64,000 nucleotides of DNA from Sphingomonas populi (lineage in GTDB: Bacteria > Pseudomonadota > Alphaproteobacteria > Sphingomonadales > Sphingomonadaceae), in contig NZ_SGIS01000019.1 in NCBI RefSeq assembly GCF_004208535.1, forward strand, positions 1-64,000, written 5' to 3'. Positions 17,888 to 35,616 of the stretch are shown here, in pieces. The notes under the pieces are model-generated. The model had not been told where the DNA came from. It ran no database searches and was given only the letters and a program-made list of their open reading frames with translations. Within the stretch, counting starts at the first letter, position 1. Every line of letters begins with the position of its first letter. Made by a program: the position numbers and the translations under genes.

Positions 17888-19215
17888 GCTTGGAGAGGAA
17901 CCCCGAACAGATCGTGCTCGTCGGCATCCTCGATCGCCACGGCCACGATATCGCCGGGCGAGAGGTGGCCGGCGTCGCGCAGGTGGACCTCGCCGTCGAT
18001 TTCGGGCGCGTCCGCCTTGGAGCGGCCGGTCGCGCCGTCTTCGCCGACGTCGTCGATGATCACGTCGAGCGTGCGGCCGATCTTGGCCTGGAGCTTCTCC
18101 GCCGAGATGCGCGCGGTCAGTTCCATCAGGCGGGCGTAGCGCTCTTCCTTGATCTCTTCCGGCACATGGTTGGGAAGCGCGTTGGCGGCGGCGCCCTCGA
18201 CGGGTTCGAAGCGGAACGCGCCGACGCGATCGAGCCGTGCCTCTTCGAGCCAATCCATCAGATAGGCGAAATCATCCTCGGTCTCACCCGGGAAGCCGAC
18301 CACGAAGGTCGAACGGATCGCGATGTCGGGGACGATCGTCCGCCAATTCTTGATGCGCTCCAGCACCTTGGTTTCGTTGGCGGGGCGCTTCATCAGCTTG
18401 AGCACGTTGCGGCTGGCGTGCTGGAACGGGATGTCGAGATAGGGGAGGACCAGCCCCTCGGCCATCAGCGGGATGACCTGATCGACATGGGGGTAGGGGT
18501 AGACGTAGTGGAGCCGTACCCACGCGCCGAGCTTGCCGAGTTCGCGCGACAGGTCGGTCATGTGCGCGCGGACGTCTTCGCCATGCCACGGGCGCGGCTG
18601 GTGGCGGATATCGACGCCATAGGCCGAGGTGTCCTGGCTGATGACGAGCAGTTCGCGGGTGCCCGCCGCGATCAGCTTCTCGGCTTCGCGCAGGATCGCA
18701 TCGGGGCGGCGGCTGACGAGATCGCCGCGCAGGCTCGGGATGATGCAGAACGAGCAGCGGTGGTTGCAGCCCTCGCTGATCTTCAGATAGCTGTAATGGC
18801 GCGGGGTGAGCTTCAGCCCGCTGTCGGGAACGAGATTGAGGAACGCCGAGGGCGGCATCGGCGCCGCTTCGTGGACCGCGCCGACCACCTCTTCATATTG
18901 GTGCGCGCCGGTGACGGCGAGGATGCCGGGGAATTTTGCGCGGATCATCTCCGCTTCCTTGCCCATGCAGCCGGTGACGATGACTCGGCCATTCTCTGCG
19001 ATCGCCTCGCCGATCGCTTCGAGGCTCTCTTCCTTGGCGGAATCGAGGAAGCCGCAGGTGTTGACCAGCACCACGTCGGCGCCGGCATAGTCGGGCGACA
19101 TCTGGTAGCCGTCGCTGCGCAGCTTGGTGAGGATGCGCTCGCTGTCGACCAGGTTCTTGGGACAGCCAAGCGAAACCATGCCGACGCGCGGCGGGGAGGG
19201 GAGAATCGTTGCCAT
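17884..19215 (-). CDS. rimO: ribosomal protein S12 methylthiotransferase RimO
   Basis: 443 residues. A radical-SAM enzyme that methylthiolates an Asp of ribosomal protein S12. The three N-terminal cluster cysteines are in SLGCPKN, NTCGF and TGCMG; the radical-SAM cluster is CNHRCSFC near residue 150. A C-terminal TRAM domain follows residue 370. The PKN after the first Cys and the overall length favour RimO over MiaB. First gene of a four-gene overlapped set; parE ends 62 bp upstream. Confidence 0.94.
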   Translation of the reverse strand: MATILPSPPRVGMVSLGCPKNLVDSERILTKLRSDGYQMSPDYAGADVVLVNTCGFLDSAKEESLEAIGEAIAENGRVIVTGCMGKEAEMIRAKFPGILAVTGAHQYEEVVGAVHEAAPMPPSAFLNLVPDSGLKLTPRHYSYLKISEGCNHRCSFCIIPSLRGDLVSRRPDAILREAEKLIAAGTRELLVISQDTSAYGVDIRHQPRPWHGEDVRAHMTDLSRELGKLGAWVRLHYVYPYPHVDQVIPLMAEGLVLPYLDIPFQHASRNVLKLMKRPANETKVLERIKNWRTIVPDIAIRSTFVVGFPGETEDDFAYLMDWLEEARLDRVGAFRFEPVEGAAANALPNHVPEEIKEERYARLMELTARISAEKLQAKIGRTLDVIIDDVGEDGATGRSKADAPEIDGEVHLRDAGHLSPGDIVAVAIEDADEHDLFGVPLQA

Positions 19216-19277
19216 GAGAGAGGGCGCATGTAGGCGATCGGCGCGGTCTTTGCCAGTGGCGCGGGCGGAAGGCCGGA

Positions 19278-21260
19278 TCAGGCGTCGAGTTCGGCGACGT
19301 CCATGCGCGCGGCATTCTCCTGGATGAAGGCGAAGCGGTGCGCCGGATTGGTGCCCATCAGGCGATCGACCAGATCCTTCACCCCGGCGCGCTCCTCATA
19401 TTCCTGCGGGAGCGTGATGCGCAGCATCGCGCGGGTCTTCGGGTCCATCGTGGTTTCGCGGAGCTGCATCGGGTTCATCTCGCCGAGGCCCTTGAAGCGC
19501 GCGACATCGACCTTCTTGTTCTTGAACGGCCCAGCCTCGATGCGGGCGCGATCGGCGTCGTCCATCGCGTAGAGGCTCTTGGTGCCCGCCGTCAGCCGGT
19601 AGAGCGGCGGCTGGGCGAGGAACAGATGCCCGCGCCGCACCAGATCGGGCATTTCCTGGAAGAAGAAGGTCATCAGCAGGGTGGCGATGTGCGCGCCGTC
19701 GACATCGGCGTCGGTCATGATGACGATGCGTTCGTAGCGCAGATGATCGGCGTTGCAGTCCTTGCGGGTGCCGCAGCCGAGCGCCTGGATGAGGTCGGCG
19801 ATTTCCTGATTGGCGAGGATCTTGGCCGATGTGGCGCTGGCGACGTTGAGGATCTTGCCGCGGATCGGCAGGATCGCCTGAGTCTTGCGGTCGCGCGCCT
19901 GTTTGGCGGAGCCGCCTGCCGAATCGCCCTCGACGATGAAGAGTTCGGTGCCCTCGGGGCTGTCGGCGGCGCAATCGGTGAGCTTGCCGGGCAGGCGCAG
20001 TTTCCGCGCGCTGGTCGCGGTCTTGCGCTTGACCTCGCGCTCGGCCTTGCGGCGGAGGCGATCGTCCATCCGATCGAGGATGTAGCCGAGCAGCGCCTTG
20101 CCGCGCTCCATATTGTCGCTGAGGAAATGGTCGACATGGTCGCGCACCGCGCGTTCGACGAGCGCGGCGGCCTCGGGGCTGGTGAGCCGGTCCTTGGTCT
20201 GGCTCTGGAACTGCGGATCGCGGATGAACACCGAGAGCATCAGCTCGCTGCCGGTCATCACGTCCTCGGGCGCGATGTCCTTGGCTTTCTTCTGCCCAAC
20301 GAGATCGGCGAAGGCGCGAATGCCCTTCACCAGCGCGGCGCGGAGACCCTGCTCGTGGGTGCCGCCGTCAGGGGTGGGGATGGTGTTGCAATACCAGCTA
20401 TACGAACCGTCGCTCCACAGCGGCCACGCGACGGCCCATTCGACCCGGCCCTGCCCGTTGGCGAAATCCTGCCGGCCGACGAAGAAATCGGACGTGGCGC
20501 ATTCGCGGGTGCCGACCTGCTCGCGCAAATGATCGGCGAGGCCGCCGGGGAACTGGAACACCGCCTCGGGCGGCGTGTCGTCGGTGATGATCTCGGGTGC
20601 GCAGCGCCAGCGCACTTCGACGCCGGCGAACAGATACGCCTTCGAGCGTACCAGCTTGTAGAGGCGAGCCGGTTTGAACAGCATTTCCGGCCCGAAAATC
20701 TCGGTATCGGGCACGAAGCTGACCGAGGTGCCGCGCCGGTTGGGGGTCGGCCCGAGCGCTTCCAACGGGCCGAGCGTGACGCCGCGCGAGAAGCGCTGGC
20801 GGTAGAGCGTCTTGTTGCGCGCGACCTCGATCGTCGTGTCCGACGACAGCGCGTTGACGACGCTGATGCCGACGCCGTGCAGGCCGCCAGCGGTCTGATA
20901 CGCCTTGCCCTCGAACTTGCCGCCTGAATGCAGCGTTGAGAGGATCACTTCGAGCGCGGACTTACCGGGGAACTTCGGATGCGGATCGACCGGGATGCCG
21001 CGACCGTTGTCGACGACGGTCAGCCGGTTGCCGGCTTCGAGCGTGACCTCGATCCGCGTCGCGTGGCCGGCGACCGCCTCGTCCATCGCATTGTCGACCA
21101 CCTCGGCGGCGAGATGGTGCATGGCGCGCTCGTCGGTGCCGCCGACGTACATGCCGGGGCGGCGGCGGACCGGCTCAAGCCCCTCGAGCACCTCGATCGA
21201 GGATGCGTCATATTCGAAGTCGGGCTTTGGCGTGGCGGCGAACAGATCTTCGTTGGACAT
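19278..21260 (-). CDS. parE: DNA topoisomerase IV subunit B
   Basis: 660 residues from ATG 21260; longer in-frame starts upstream lie in non-coding sequence. The GHKL ATPase domain shows [26 protein letters not shown] and [15 protein letters not shown]. The TOPRIM domain shows [12 protein letters not shown] near residue 430 and DADVDGAHI near 510. Length and the short spacing between TOPRIM motifs fit ParE rather than GyrB. The partner parC lies elsewhere in this window at 59131. Topoisomerase IV decatenates daughter chromosomes. Confidence 0.94.
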   Translation of the reverse strand: MSNEDLFAATPKPDFEYDASSIEVLEGLEPVRRRPGMYVGGTDERAMHHLAAEVVDNAMDEAVAGHATRIEVTLEAGNRLTVVDNGRGIPVDPHPKFPGKSALEVILSTLHSGGKFEGKAYQTAGGLHGVGISVVNALSSDTTIEVARNKTLYRQRFSRGVTLGPLEALGPTPNRRGTSVSFVPDTEIFGPEMLFKPARLYKLVRSKAYLFAGVEVRWRCAPEIITDDTPPEAVFQFPGGLADHLREQVGTRECATSDFFVGRQDFANGQGRVEWAVAWPLWSDGSYSWYCNTIPTPDGGTHEQGLRAALVKGIRAFADLVGQKKAKDIAPEDVMTGSELMLSVFIRDPQFQSQTKDRLTSPEAAALVERAVRDHVDHFLSDNMERGKALLGYILDRMDDRLRRKAEREVKRKTATSARKLRLPGKLTDCAADSPEGTELFIVEGDSAGGSAKQARDRKTQAILPIRGKILNVASATSAKILANQEIADLIQALGCGTRKDCNADHLRYERIVIMTDADVDGAHIATLLMTFFFQEMPDLVRRGHLFLAQPPLYRLTAGTKSLYAMDDADRARIEAGPFKNKKVDVARFKGLGEMNPMQLRETTMDPKTRAMLRITLPQEYEERAGVKDLVDRLMGTNPAHRFAFIQENAARMDVAELDA

Positions 21261-21379
21261 GGCTTGCGGATAGCGCACCCTGCGGGGAGCGGCTAGTGGC
21301 TGGGGAGAACAAAGCGGGGGCGAGGGCGGCGTCCGTGCTGGCGGCGCTCGGGACGGACGGTGTTGGAATGGTGGATACG

Positions 21380-22147
21380 CTACCGCAGCGCCTGCCAGAT
21401 CGTATAGGCGCTGGTCAGCGTCAGCAGCGTGCCGACCATCGCCATCAGCGGCCGCGCGGGCACGCGTTTCGCCAGCACCCCGCCGAGCGGGGCGGCGACC
21501 AGACCGCCGATCAGCAGGCCGAGCGTCGCCAGCGTGAACGCGGCCAGCCCCATTTGCGTGAAGAAGGTGATCGAAACCGTCGCGGTCAGGAAGAATTCGC
21601 TGGTGTTGACCGTGCCGATCGTGGTGCGCGGGGCCGAGCCTTGCACGAGCAGGTTCGACGTGACGACCGGACCCCAGCCGCCGCCGCCCGCCGCATCGAG
21701 GAAGCCGCCGACGAGGCCGAGCGGCGCGACGATCTTCGGCGATTGCACGCTCAGCGCGCCGCGCCACGCGCGGTACAGCAGGAACAGGCCGATCGCGGCG
21801 AGATAGGCCATCACGAATGGCTTGGCGACGGCGGCGTCGACGTTGCTCAGCACATAGGCGCCGAGCACACCGCCGATCACGCCGGGGATCACCAGCCGGC
21901 GGAACAGCCGCCAATCGACGTTGCGGTGGTAGATATGGCTCACCCCCGAAGCGGCGGTGGTGAAGGTTTCGACCGCGTGGACGCTCGCCGAGGCAAGCGC
22001 GGGCGGCATGCCGAGCATGCTCACCAGCAACGTCGAATTGATGAGGCCAAACGCCATGCCGAGCGCGCCGTCGATCACTTGTGCCGCGAAACCGATCGCG
22101 ATGAAGGGCAGGATGGCGGCAAAGTCGATCGTGGAAAAATCCGGCAT
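21380..22147 (-). CDS. TSUP-family (TauE/SafE-like) sulfite/sulfonate exporter
   Basis: 255 residues, almost entirely hydrophobic with about eight membrane helices. Two related halves carry the family-style segments GFAAQVIDGALGMAFG (residues 19-34) and GLVGGFLDAAGGGGWGP near residue 143. TSUP proteins export small sulfur or organic anions across the inner membrane. It is divergent from cysE, the serine acetyltransferase gene, so a link with sulfur metabolism is possible but inferred. Confidence 0.88.
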   Translation of the reverse strand: MPDFSTIDFAAILPFIAIGFAAQVIDGALGMAFGLINSTLLVSMLGMPPALASASVHAVETFTTAASGVSHIYHRNVDWRLFRRLVIPGVIGGVLGAYVLSNVDAAVAKPFVMAYLAAIGLFLLYRAWRGALSVQSPKIVAPLGLVGGFLDAAGGGGWGPVVTSNLLVQGSAPRTTIGTVNTSEFFLTATVSITFFTQMGLAAFTLATLGLLIGGLVAAPLGGVLAKRVPARPLMAMVGTLLTLTSAYTIWQALR

Positions 22148-22306
22148 TCGCGCTCCCTTGCACAGACATAACGCGCCGCAATGACCCGGTTTCCAATTCC
22201 TATAAGAAAGATAGGGTTTAAATCCAGTGGCTTCTCGGTTTTCGCCGCACTTTTATTCGCGCGCCCGAACGCCTAAATGTCGTCGCATGACGAGGGGACG
22301 TAAGTG

Positions 22307-22987
22307 ATGTTGCAGCGGTTGGTCGCGTATCTCGACTCGATCCGGGCGCGTGATCCCGCGCCGCGATCGCGTCTTGAAGTTCTGACCTATCCCGGCGTCT
22401 GGGCGCTGGCGTGGCACCGCGTCGCGCACCGGCTGTTTACGGCACGGCTGTTCTTCCTCGCCCGGCTCGTCAACCATCTGTCGCGCATGACGACCGCGAT
22501 CGACATCCATCCCGGCGCCACGATTGGCAAGCATTTCTTCATCGACCACGGCTTCACCGTGATCGGCGAGACTGCGGAGATCGGCGATAATGTCACAATC
22601 TATCAGTGTGTTACGCTCGGCGGCACCAGCCCCGACAACGGCGTGGCGGGCAAGCGCCACCCGACCTTGTGCGACAATGCCATCATCGGTTCAGGCGCGC
22701 AGGTGCTCGGGCCGATCACGGTCGGGAAGGGCGCGCGCGTCGGCGCCAACGCGGTGGTGACTCGCGACGTGCCCGAGGGTGCGGTGATGGTCGGCATTCC
22801 GGCGCGCGCGACGATGGTCGAGGGCGGGCAGGCGAAGCCGGCGTTCCTCGCTTATGGTACGCCGTGCAGCGACATGTTCGACCCGCAGACGCAGCGTGTC
22901 GAACTGCTGCGCTGCGAGATCGAGACGATGCGCAAGCGGCTCGACGCGATGCTCGCCGAGCAAGAGGATGTGCGCAACCGCGCCTGA
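22307..22987 (+). CDS. cysE: serine O-acetyltransferase
   Basis: 226 residues. It acetylates serine to O-acetylserine, the carbon acceptor for sulfide in cysteine synthesis. The left-handed beta-helix is visible as hexapeptide repeats from residue 65 onward: IHPGATIGKHFFIDHG, GETAEIGDNVTIYQ, IIGSGAQVLGPITVG. The N-terminal helical domain is short (about 60 residues), as in the smaller SAT class. Starts GTG 22304 and ATG 22307 are adjacent; a GAGGGG ribosome-binding site at 22292 fits either. Its stop overlaps the DUF2794 start. Confidence 0.93.
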   Translation: MLQRLVAYLDSIRARDPAPRSRLEVLTYPGVWALAWHRVAHRLFTARLFFLARLVNHLSRMTTAIDIHPGATIGKHFFIDHGFTVIGETAEIGDNVTIYQCVTLGGTSPDNGVAGKRHPTLCDNAIIGSGAQVLGPITVGKGARVGANAVVTRDVPEGAVMVGIPARATMVEGGQAKPAFLAYGTPCSDMFDPQTQRVELLRCEIETMRKRLDAMLAEQEDVRNRA

Positions 22988-23331
22988 TGGGGACGGTAAC
23001 GCCCTTCCCGCAACCGCCGGGCAAGCCGTTGCAGATCGGCTTCGACCGGCCTGAACTCAACCGCATCCTCGACCTGTACGGGCGGATGGTCGCGGCCGGG
23101 CATTGGCGCGATTATGCGATCGATCTCGGCGGCGACGCGGCGGTGTTCTCCTGCTTCCGCCGCACCGCCGAGCGCCCCGAGTTCCGTATCGAGAAGCGGC
23201 CCGCGCTGCGCAACAAGCAGGGCATGTGGGCATTGGTCGGCGAACAGGGCGTGGTGCTGAAGCGCGGCCACGAGCTTGGCCCGGTGCTCGCGCCGGTCGA
23301 GCGGCGGCTGATGAAACTGGTGGAGGAATAG
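22987..23331 (+). CDS. DUF2794 family protein
   Basis: 114 residues, begins MGTVTPFPQPPG and contains LYGRMVAAGHWRDYAIDLGG and FRIEKRPALRNKQGMWALVG, a pattern I recognise as the alphaproteobacterial DUF2794 family. Function unknown. It overlaps the cysE stop (TGATG) and is probably co-translated with it. No signal peptide or membrane helix. Confidence 0.8.
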   Translation: MGTVTPFPQPPGKPLQIGFDRPELNRILDLYGRMVAAGHWRDYAIDLGGDAAVFSCFRRTAERPEFRIEKRPALRNKQGMWALVGEQGVVLKRGHELGPVLAPVERRLMKLVEE

Positions 23332-23340
23332 CCTTACCCC

Positions 23341-23580
23341 CGTCACCCCAGCGTACGCTGGGGTCTCGCAGGTGGATACGGAACGGCCGCCCTTTAGGCA
23401 TCGGCTTGCAGACGTTTGCGAAAGTCACCATCGGCTGGTTCTTTTTTGTGTTTTCCCGCGGAAGCGGGAACCCAGAGCCAAGCAGAACACCGACGTTCGG
23501 CTCTTGCGACTCTGGACTCCCGCGTGCGCGGGAGAACAAGAAGGTTCTTACGCGAAGATGCCGTTTGCGCTGGGGTGACG
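23341..23580. repeat. 240-bp composite inverted-repeat element
   Basis: Bounded by perfect 13-bp inverted copies: CGTCACCCCAGCG at 23341-23353 and CGCTGGGGTGACG at 23568-23580. The left end also forms its own hairpin (ccccagcgtacgctgggg, 23346-23363). Nested palindromes follow near 23450-23535: a GCGGAAGCGGGAA-type hairpin, CCCAGAG/CTCTGG arms and CCCGCGTGCGCGGG. It fills most of the 469-bp gap between DUF2794 and rpoC, which has no gene. Confidence 0.6.
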
Positions 23581-23636
23581 GTTGGGGCGGGCGGTCACGC
23601 CCGCCCCGGTGCGGTTTCCTCCGCCACCACCCCAAT

Positions 23637-23707
23637 CCGTTCGCGCCGAGCGAAGTCGAGGCGTCTGCGCTCCGGGCTCATCCTTCGACTGCGCTCGGGA
23701 CGAACGG
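23637..23707. repeat. CCGTTCG/CGAACGG palindrome (family B), copy 2
   Basis: Inverted arms CCGTTCGCGCCGAGCG and GCGCTCGGGACGAACGG enclose nested GAAGTCGAGG/CCTTCGACT arms. Related to the copies at 11053 and 51916. Located between convergent DUF2794 and rpoC. Confidence 0.6.
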
Positions 23708-23745
23708 AGAAGAGGGGGGCGCGAACGAATGTCCCCAAACGAAGA

Positions 23746-23773
23746 CCGCCGCCCGGGTTACCCCGGACGGCGG
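23746..23773 (-). terminator. rpoC terminator hairpin
   Basis: A 12-bp stem with one mismatch (ccgccgcccggg / cccggacggcgg) and a 4-base loop, 28 bp past the rpoC stop on the minus strand, followed by tcttcgttt. It is the most likely end of the rpoB-rpoC transcript. Confidence 0.65.
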
Positions 23774-23800
23774 CTTTCGCGTTCGTGTCTGGCGAGCCGA

Positions 23801-28087
<4,287 letters not shown>

Positions 28088-28101
28088 TTTTCAGCTCCAA
28101 T

Positions 28102-28202
28102 TCCCCTCCCGCGTGCGGGAGGGGCTAGGGGAGGGCATGTCACGTCGGGGAGGTGCTTGGCCCACAGGCCCTCCCCCGACCCCTCCCGCGAGCGGGAGGG
28201 GA
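28102..28202. repeat. C-rich palindromic repeat (family A), copy 2
   Basis: Begins ttcccctcccgc and ends gcgggaggggag, with ggctaggggaggg in the left half and aggccctccccc in the right half, the same plan as the copy at 3878. It occupies the rpoB-rpoC spacer and could affect the ratio of the two subunits or stabilise the mRNA. Confidence 0.75.
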
Positions 28203-28210
28203 GAAGTCGG

Positions 28211-32365
<4,155 letters not shown>

Positions 32366-32701
32366 GTGTCTTTAGCCCTCACGTCAAAATTTCGTGCCCG
32401 GATCGCCCGGGCGGGCACGCAGAAAGACGCAAAAAGCCGCATGTCCTCCGCATAATTCGGAAAACAGCAGCTTCTCGGCGTCCTCGTGATGCCACGACCT
32501 TCAATTCGATCGACATGCTGCGCGAGGGCACGTCATTTCCCGAAAGTCGTGGTGAAGAGCGCCATATAGGTGTGGTGTTGGATCGTGTCAAATGCGGGCG
32601 GGGAATTGCCGCATCAGGTCGGCGCAGGCTTTGCGTCTGGTGCTTGTCTTATCCTGGCGCGGTCGTCATGGCATTAGCCTGAACGACGCACCGAGGCGCT
32701 T
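32366..32701. other. 336-bp divergent intergenic region upstream of rpoB
   Basis: Holds the rpoB promoter and an approximately 190-base rpoB leader with one clear hairpin near 32398-32418 (gcccggatcgcccgggcgggc). No ORF here looks coding. The right end includes a GAGG ribosome-binding site for the plus-strand gene at 32702. Confidence 0.6.
32563..32591 (-). promoter_or_regulatory. rpoBC promoter
   Basis: On the minus strand: TTGACA (32591-32586), 17-bp spacer, TATATG (32568-32563). The -35 is perfect consensus and the spacing ideal for the housekeeping sigma factor. Transcription would start near 32556, about 190 bases before the rpoB ATG. Confidence 0.65.
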
Positions 32702-33850
32702 TTGACTGTGTTTTTTCCTGCGACCCGCCGCGCACGCACCATGATCGCGCTGGCCGTGACGATCGGAACCGCCGGAAGCGCGAGCGCGCAGAACAGCCAG
32801 CCGCCCGCGACGATTCCGGGCCTGGACGGCTTCAGCCTGCCGACGCAGCCGGTGCGCCCGACGCCGGTGCCGACGCCGGAACCTCGGATCGCGCCGCTGC
32901 CGCGCCCGACGCCGAGCGCCACCGCCGTGCCGAGCGCGACGCCGTCCCCGGTCGCGGTGGTGCCGCCGCCGGTTCGTCCAACCGTGCAGGCAAAGCCGAC
33001 GCCGGCCGCCACGCCGAGCGCGCGCCCGACCGTGTCCGCTGAGCCAGTGCCGGTGGTGACCCCGGTGCGGCCGCCGGTTCCGGCAACGACGCCTATTCCG
33101 CAAGCATCGCCGTCTCCGGCTGTGGTCGAAGCGACGCCAACCGCCCCGGCCGAGTCAACGGGTTGGGGATCGCCTTGGTTGTGGGCGATTGGTGGGGCGT
33201 TGGTCGCGACGTGCGGCGGTATCGTGTTGTATCGGCGGCGGCGCGGGGCCGATGAGGTTCCCATCGAAGAGGAAACGGCGGCGCCGCCGTCGCCCGTTCC
33301 CACGCCCCTACCGCCCGTCGTGGACGCCGTGCCGGCGCCGCGCGCGCGCGTGACCATCGCGCTGGAGGTCAAGCGGGCCGGCACCAATTTGCTGAGCGCT
33401 GCCGTCGAATATCGCATCATCCTGCACAATGCAGGCGAGGTGGACGCGCGCGCGATCGCGCTGGACCTGCGGCTGTTCGGGGTCGAGCCGGCGCTGGAGC
33501 GGACGCTCGACGCGCTGTTCGCGGCGCCGATCGAGCGCGCGGTCGTCGCGCGCTTCGATCTCGCCGCCGGCGCGACCGCTGCGCTGGAGGGCACAGCGAT
33601 GCTGCCGCGCGATGTCATGCCGCCGCTCGCTATACAGGGCATCGGCGAGGGGCGTGCGCTGTTCGTGCCGGTGATGACGGTCGCGCTCGATTATGGCTGG
33701 GATGGCGGCAGCGGGTGTAGCGCCGCGTCGTTCGTCGTCGGGCTGGATCGTGGTGCGGATGCGAAGCTCGGGCCGTTCCGGCTTGATGGCGCGCCGCGGA
33801 TGCATGACCGGGTGCGGCATTTGCCGTTTACCGTGTCGCGGGCGGATTGA
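32702..33850 (+). CDS. proline-rich membrane-anchored protein of unknown function
   Basis: 382 residues from TTG 32702 (GTG 32708 and ATG 32741 also in frame). A signal peptide ends near residue 30 (SASAQ). Residues 35-150 are a long Pro/Thr/Ala/Val tract; a single membrane helix follows at about 158-178 (WLWAIGGALVATCGGIVLY) and then basic RRRR. A C-terminal domain (about 215-375) looks like a beta-sandwich. Predicted topology: Pro-rich stalk outside, globular domain inside. It is on the opposite strand within what is usually the continuous rplL-rpoB block. Similar genes occur at this place in some sphingomonads, from memory. Confidence 0.75.
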   Translation: MTVFFPATRRARTMIALAVTIGTAGSASAQNSQPPATIPGLDGFSLPTQPVRPTPVPTPEPRIAPLPRPTPSATAVPSATPSPVAVVPPPVRPTVQAKPTPAATPSARPTVSAEPVPVVTPVRPPVPATTPIPQASPSPAVVEATPTAPAESTGWGSPWLWAIGGALVATCGGIVLYRRRRGADEVPIEEETAAPPSPVPTPLPPVVDAVPAPRARVTIALEVKRAGTNLLSAAVEYRIILHNAGEVDARAIALDLRLFGVEPALERTLDALFAAPIERAVVARFDLAAGATAALEGTAMLPRDVMPPLAIQGIGEGRALFVPVMTVALDYGWDGGSGCSAASFVVGLDRGADAKLGPFRLDGAPRMHDRVRHLPFTVSRAD

Positions 33851-33859
33851 AGATAAGGC

Positions 33860-33947
33860 CGTCGCCCCGGCGGAGGCCGGGGCCGGTGTATGTGGGGCGG
33901 GCGGCTTGCCAAGCAAAGCAGCGGCCCCGGCCTTCGCCGGGGCGACG
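33860..33947. repeat. inverted repeat between the proline-rich protein gene and rplL
   Basis: Arms CGTCGCCCCGGCG (left, near 33860) and CGCCGGGGCGACG (right, ending 33947), each with its own GGCC-rich hairpin. Lies in the 255-bp convergent gap; no gene there. Confidence 0.6.
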
Positions 33948-33956
33948 ATAGGCGCG

Positions 33957-33992
33957 AAAAGGGGCGGCATCCTTGCGGATGCCGCCCCTTTT
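33957..33992. terminator. bidirectional terminator
   Basis: AAAAGGGGCGGCATCC, loop, GGATGCCGCCCCTTTT: a 15-bp class stem flanked by A-run and T-run, so it can work for the plus-strand gene ending at 33850 and for rplL on the minus strand. Two more small palindromes (gtcatgggcgaagcccatgac at 34004-34024; gcgggctaggcccgc at 34032-34046) lie between it and rplL. Confidence 0.75.
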
Positions 33993-34105
33993 CTTTGCAA
34001 GCCGTCATGGGCGAAGCCCATGACGTCGGACGCGGGCTAGGCCCGCGCCGGCCGGCCTTGCGGGGGTGCGGTCGAGCTTCGCTCGGCCGTCTCCCCCGCT
34101 GCGGC

Positions 34106-34483
34106 TTACTTGACTTCGACGGTCGCGCCGGCGGCTTCGAGCTGCGCCTTGATCTTGGCGGCCTCGTCCTTCGACACGCCTTCCTTGACGGCCTTGGGAG
34201 CCGACTCGACCAGCGTCTTGGCTTCGGTCAGGCCGAGCGCGGTGATCGCACGGACTTCCTTGATGACGTTGATCTTCTTGCCACCGTCGCCGGTGAGGAT
34301 GACGTCGAATTCGGTCTGCTCTTCAGCAACCGGAGCAGCGGCGCCGCCGCCAGCAGCCGGAGCGGCCGCAACAGCAGCAGCAGCCGAAACGCCCCACTTC
34401 TCTTCGAGCAGCTTCGAAAGCTCAGCGGCTTCGAGGACGGTCAGTTCGCTCAGGCTCTCAACGAGCGCGTTCAGGTCAGCCAT
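34106..34483 (-). CDS. rplL: 50S ribosomal protein L7/L12
   Basis: 125 residues. N-terminal dimerisation domain ([20 protein letters not shown]), an Ala/Gly-rich hinge at about 38-52 and the C-terminal factor-binding domain ([20 protein letters not shown], ending ATVEVK). It forms the ribosomal stalk with L10 and recruits translation factors. 66 bp after rplJ on the same strand. Confidence 0.97.
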   Translation of the reverse strand: MADLNALVESLSELTVLEAAELSKLLEEKWGVSAAAAVAAAPAAGGGAAAPVAEEQTEFDVILTGDGGKKINVIKEVRAITALGLTEAKTLVESAPKAVKEGVSKDEAAKIKAQLEAAGATVEVK

Positions 34484-34549
34484 GTGTAGTCTCCATCTTG
34501 GGGCAGCGCCCCGGTCTGTTCAGGGAAAAAATCTCGAAGCGAACGCCGA

Positions 34550-35077
34550 TCAGGCGTCCACTGCTTCCTTGTCCTTGTCGGCATAGGCCTGGAGGACGCG
34601 GGCGAGCTGTGCCGCCGGAGCCTGCGTGATCGTCGCGAGCTTGGTTGCGGGAGCAACCAGCAGGCCGATGATCTTGGCACGCAGTTCATCCAGCGACGGC
34701 ATCGTCGCCAGCGCCTTCACGCCGTCTACGTCGAGGACGGTCGCGCCCATTGCCCCACCGACGATTTCGAACTTGTCGTTCGTCTTCGCGAATTCCACGG
34801 CCACCTTGGCGGCCGCGACGGGATCAACGGAAGTGGCGAGACCGACCGGACCCGTGAGCATGTCGCCCAGCGAGAGATAGTCGGTGCCGTCGAGCGCGAT
34901 CTTGGCAAGCTTGTTCTTCGAGACCTTGTAGTCCGCGCCGGCATCCCGCATCGCGTTGCGCAGCTTGGTCGACTGTGCAACGGTCATGCCGAGGTTGCGG
35001 GTGACGATCACCGCGCCGACTTCGGCAAAAGTGCGGTTCAGCTCGGCGACGAGCTCGGTCTTTTGAGCACGATCCAT
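34550..35077 (-). CDS. rplJ: 50S ribosomal protein L10
   Basis: 175 residues from ATG 35077, preceded by a GGAG ribosome-binding site. [17 protein letters not shown] and the RNA-binding [20 protein letters not shown] are typical, with the C-terminal helix that binds L7/L12 dimers ([18 protein letters not shown]). L10 normally represses its own operon by binding the mRNA leader; a 260-base leader with a possible L10 site precedes it. Confidence 0.97.
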   Translation of the reverse strand: MDRAQKTELVAELNRTFAEVGAVIVTRNLGMTVAQSTKLRNAMRDAGADYKVSKNKLAKIALDGTDYLSLGDMLTGPVGLATSVDPVAAAKVAVEFAKTNDKFEIVGGAMGATVLDVDGVKALATMPSLDELRAKIIGLLVAPATKLATITQAPAAQLARVLQAYADKDKEAVDA

Positions 35078-35340
35078 GCCATTCTCCACGTTTCTGGCCC
35101 ACCGCGAACGGCGAGCCGGTTGACCCGGAGGAACACGGCGAAACAGCCGCACCCATCCGGGGGCTGTCCAACGATGGGGCATGGGCGGACCGCGACACAC
35201 AGCGACGGACCGAAGGGCGCGGGCGCCAAGGCGACCGGACCGGAATTCCATTCCCCGTCTCGGCGGGAAATTAAGCGACGGCAAACCCGGCGCACCCACT
35301 GTCTCGGACGGACCCGGCAAACGCAAACGTCTGCCGAGCG
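35078..35340 (-). promoter_or_regulatory. putative L10 autoregulatory leader of rplJL
   Basis: The stretch between a plausible promoter and the rplJ start is non-coding on the minus strand and rich in stems, including ACAGCC..GGCTGT (about 35135-35172) about 60 bases upstream of the start. Leaders in this place bind the L10(L12) complex in many bacteria. The assignment rests on position and structure only. Confidence 0.4.
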
Positions 35341-35348
35341 AAGTCGCG

Positions 35349-35376
35349 CTGTTAGCGGATGGGGCGGGAAAGTCAA
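35349..35376 (-). promoter_or_regulatory. probable rplJL promoter
   Basis: Minus strand TTGACT (35376-35371), 16-bp spacer, TAACAG (35354-35349). Transcription would start near 35342, giving a leader of about 265 bases. The remaining stretch from 35377 to 35587 shows no gene or clear signal. Confidence 0.4.
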
Positions 35377-35587
35377 TCGTCGTCGGTATCAGAGCAGGCG
35401 ATCGGTCAAAGCGTGCTTTTCCGTCGGTGAGACGTGGTCGGGATGCCGCCGGGCAGCATCATCCTTATAGCAAAGCCAAAAGGTTTGAGAGACACTCGAC
35501 GGGTTCACTCGACTCGCTGCTGGTGAGTCGGTTGCTCTGAAGGTTTCGCGGACAGGCTCGCCCGACAGGGCTTCGAGTGAGGAGAGG

Positions 35588-35610
35588 AGGGGCCGGAGCA
35601 ACCGGCCCCT
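35588..35610 (-). terminator. hairpin after the repeat-containing secreted protein gene
   Basis: Perfect 9-bp stem (aggggccgg / ccggcccct) with a 5-base loop, just past the stop at 35617 on the minus strand. No good T-run follows, so it may stabilise the mRNA rather than terminate it. Confidence 0.4.
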
Positions 35611-35616
35611 TAACTC

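Noticed and set aside
21261..22196. Upstream extension of ParE by 312 codons
   Set aside because: The extension covers the TSUP gene in another frame; ParE starts at MSNEDLF with normal length.
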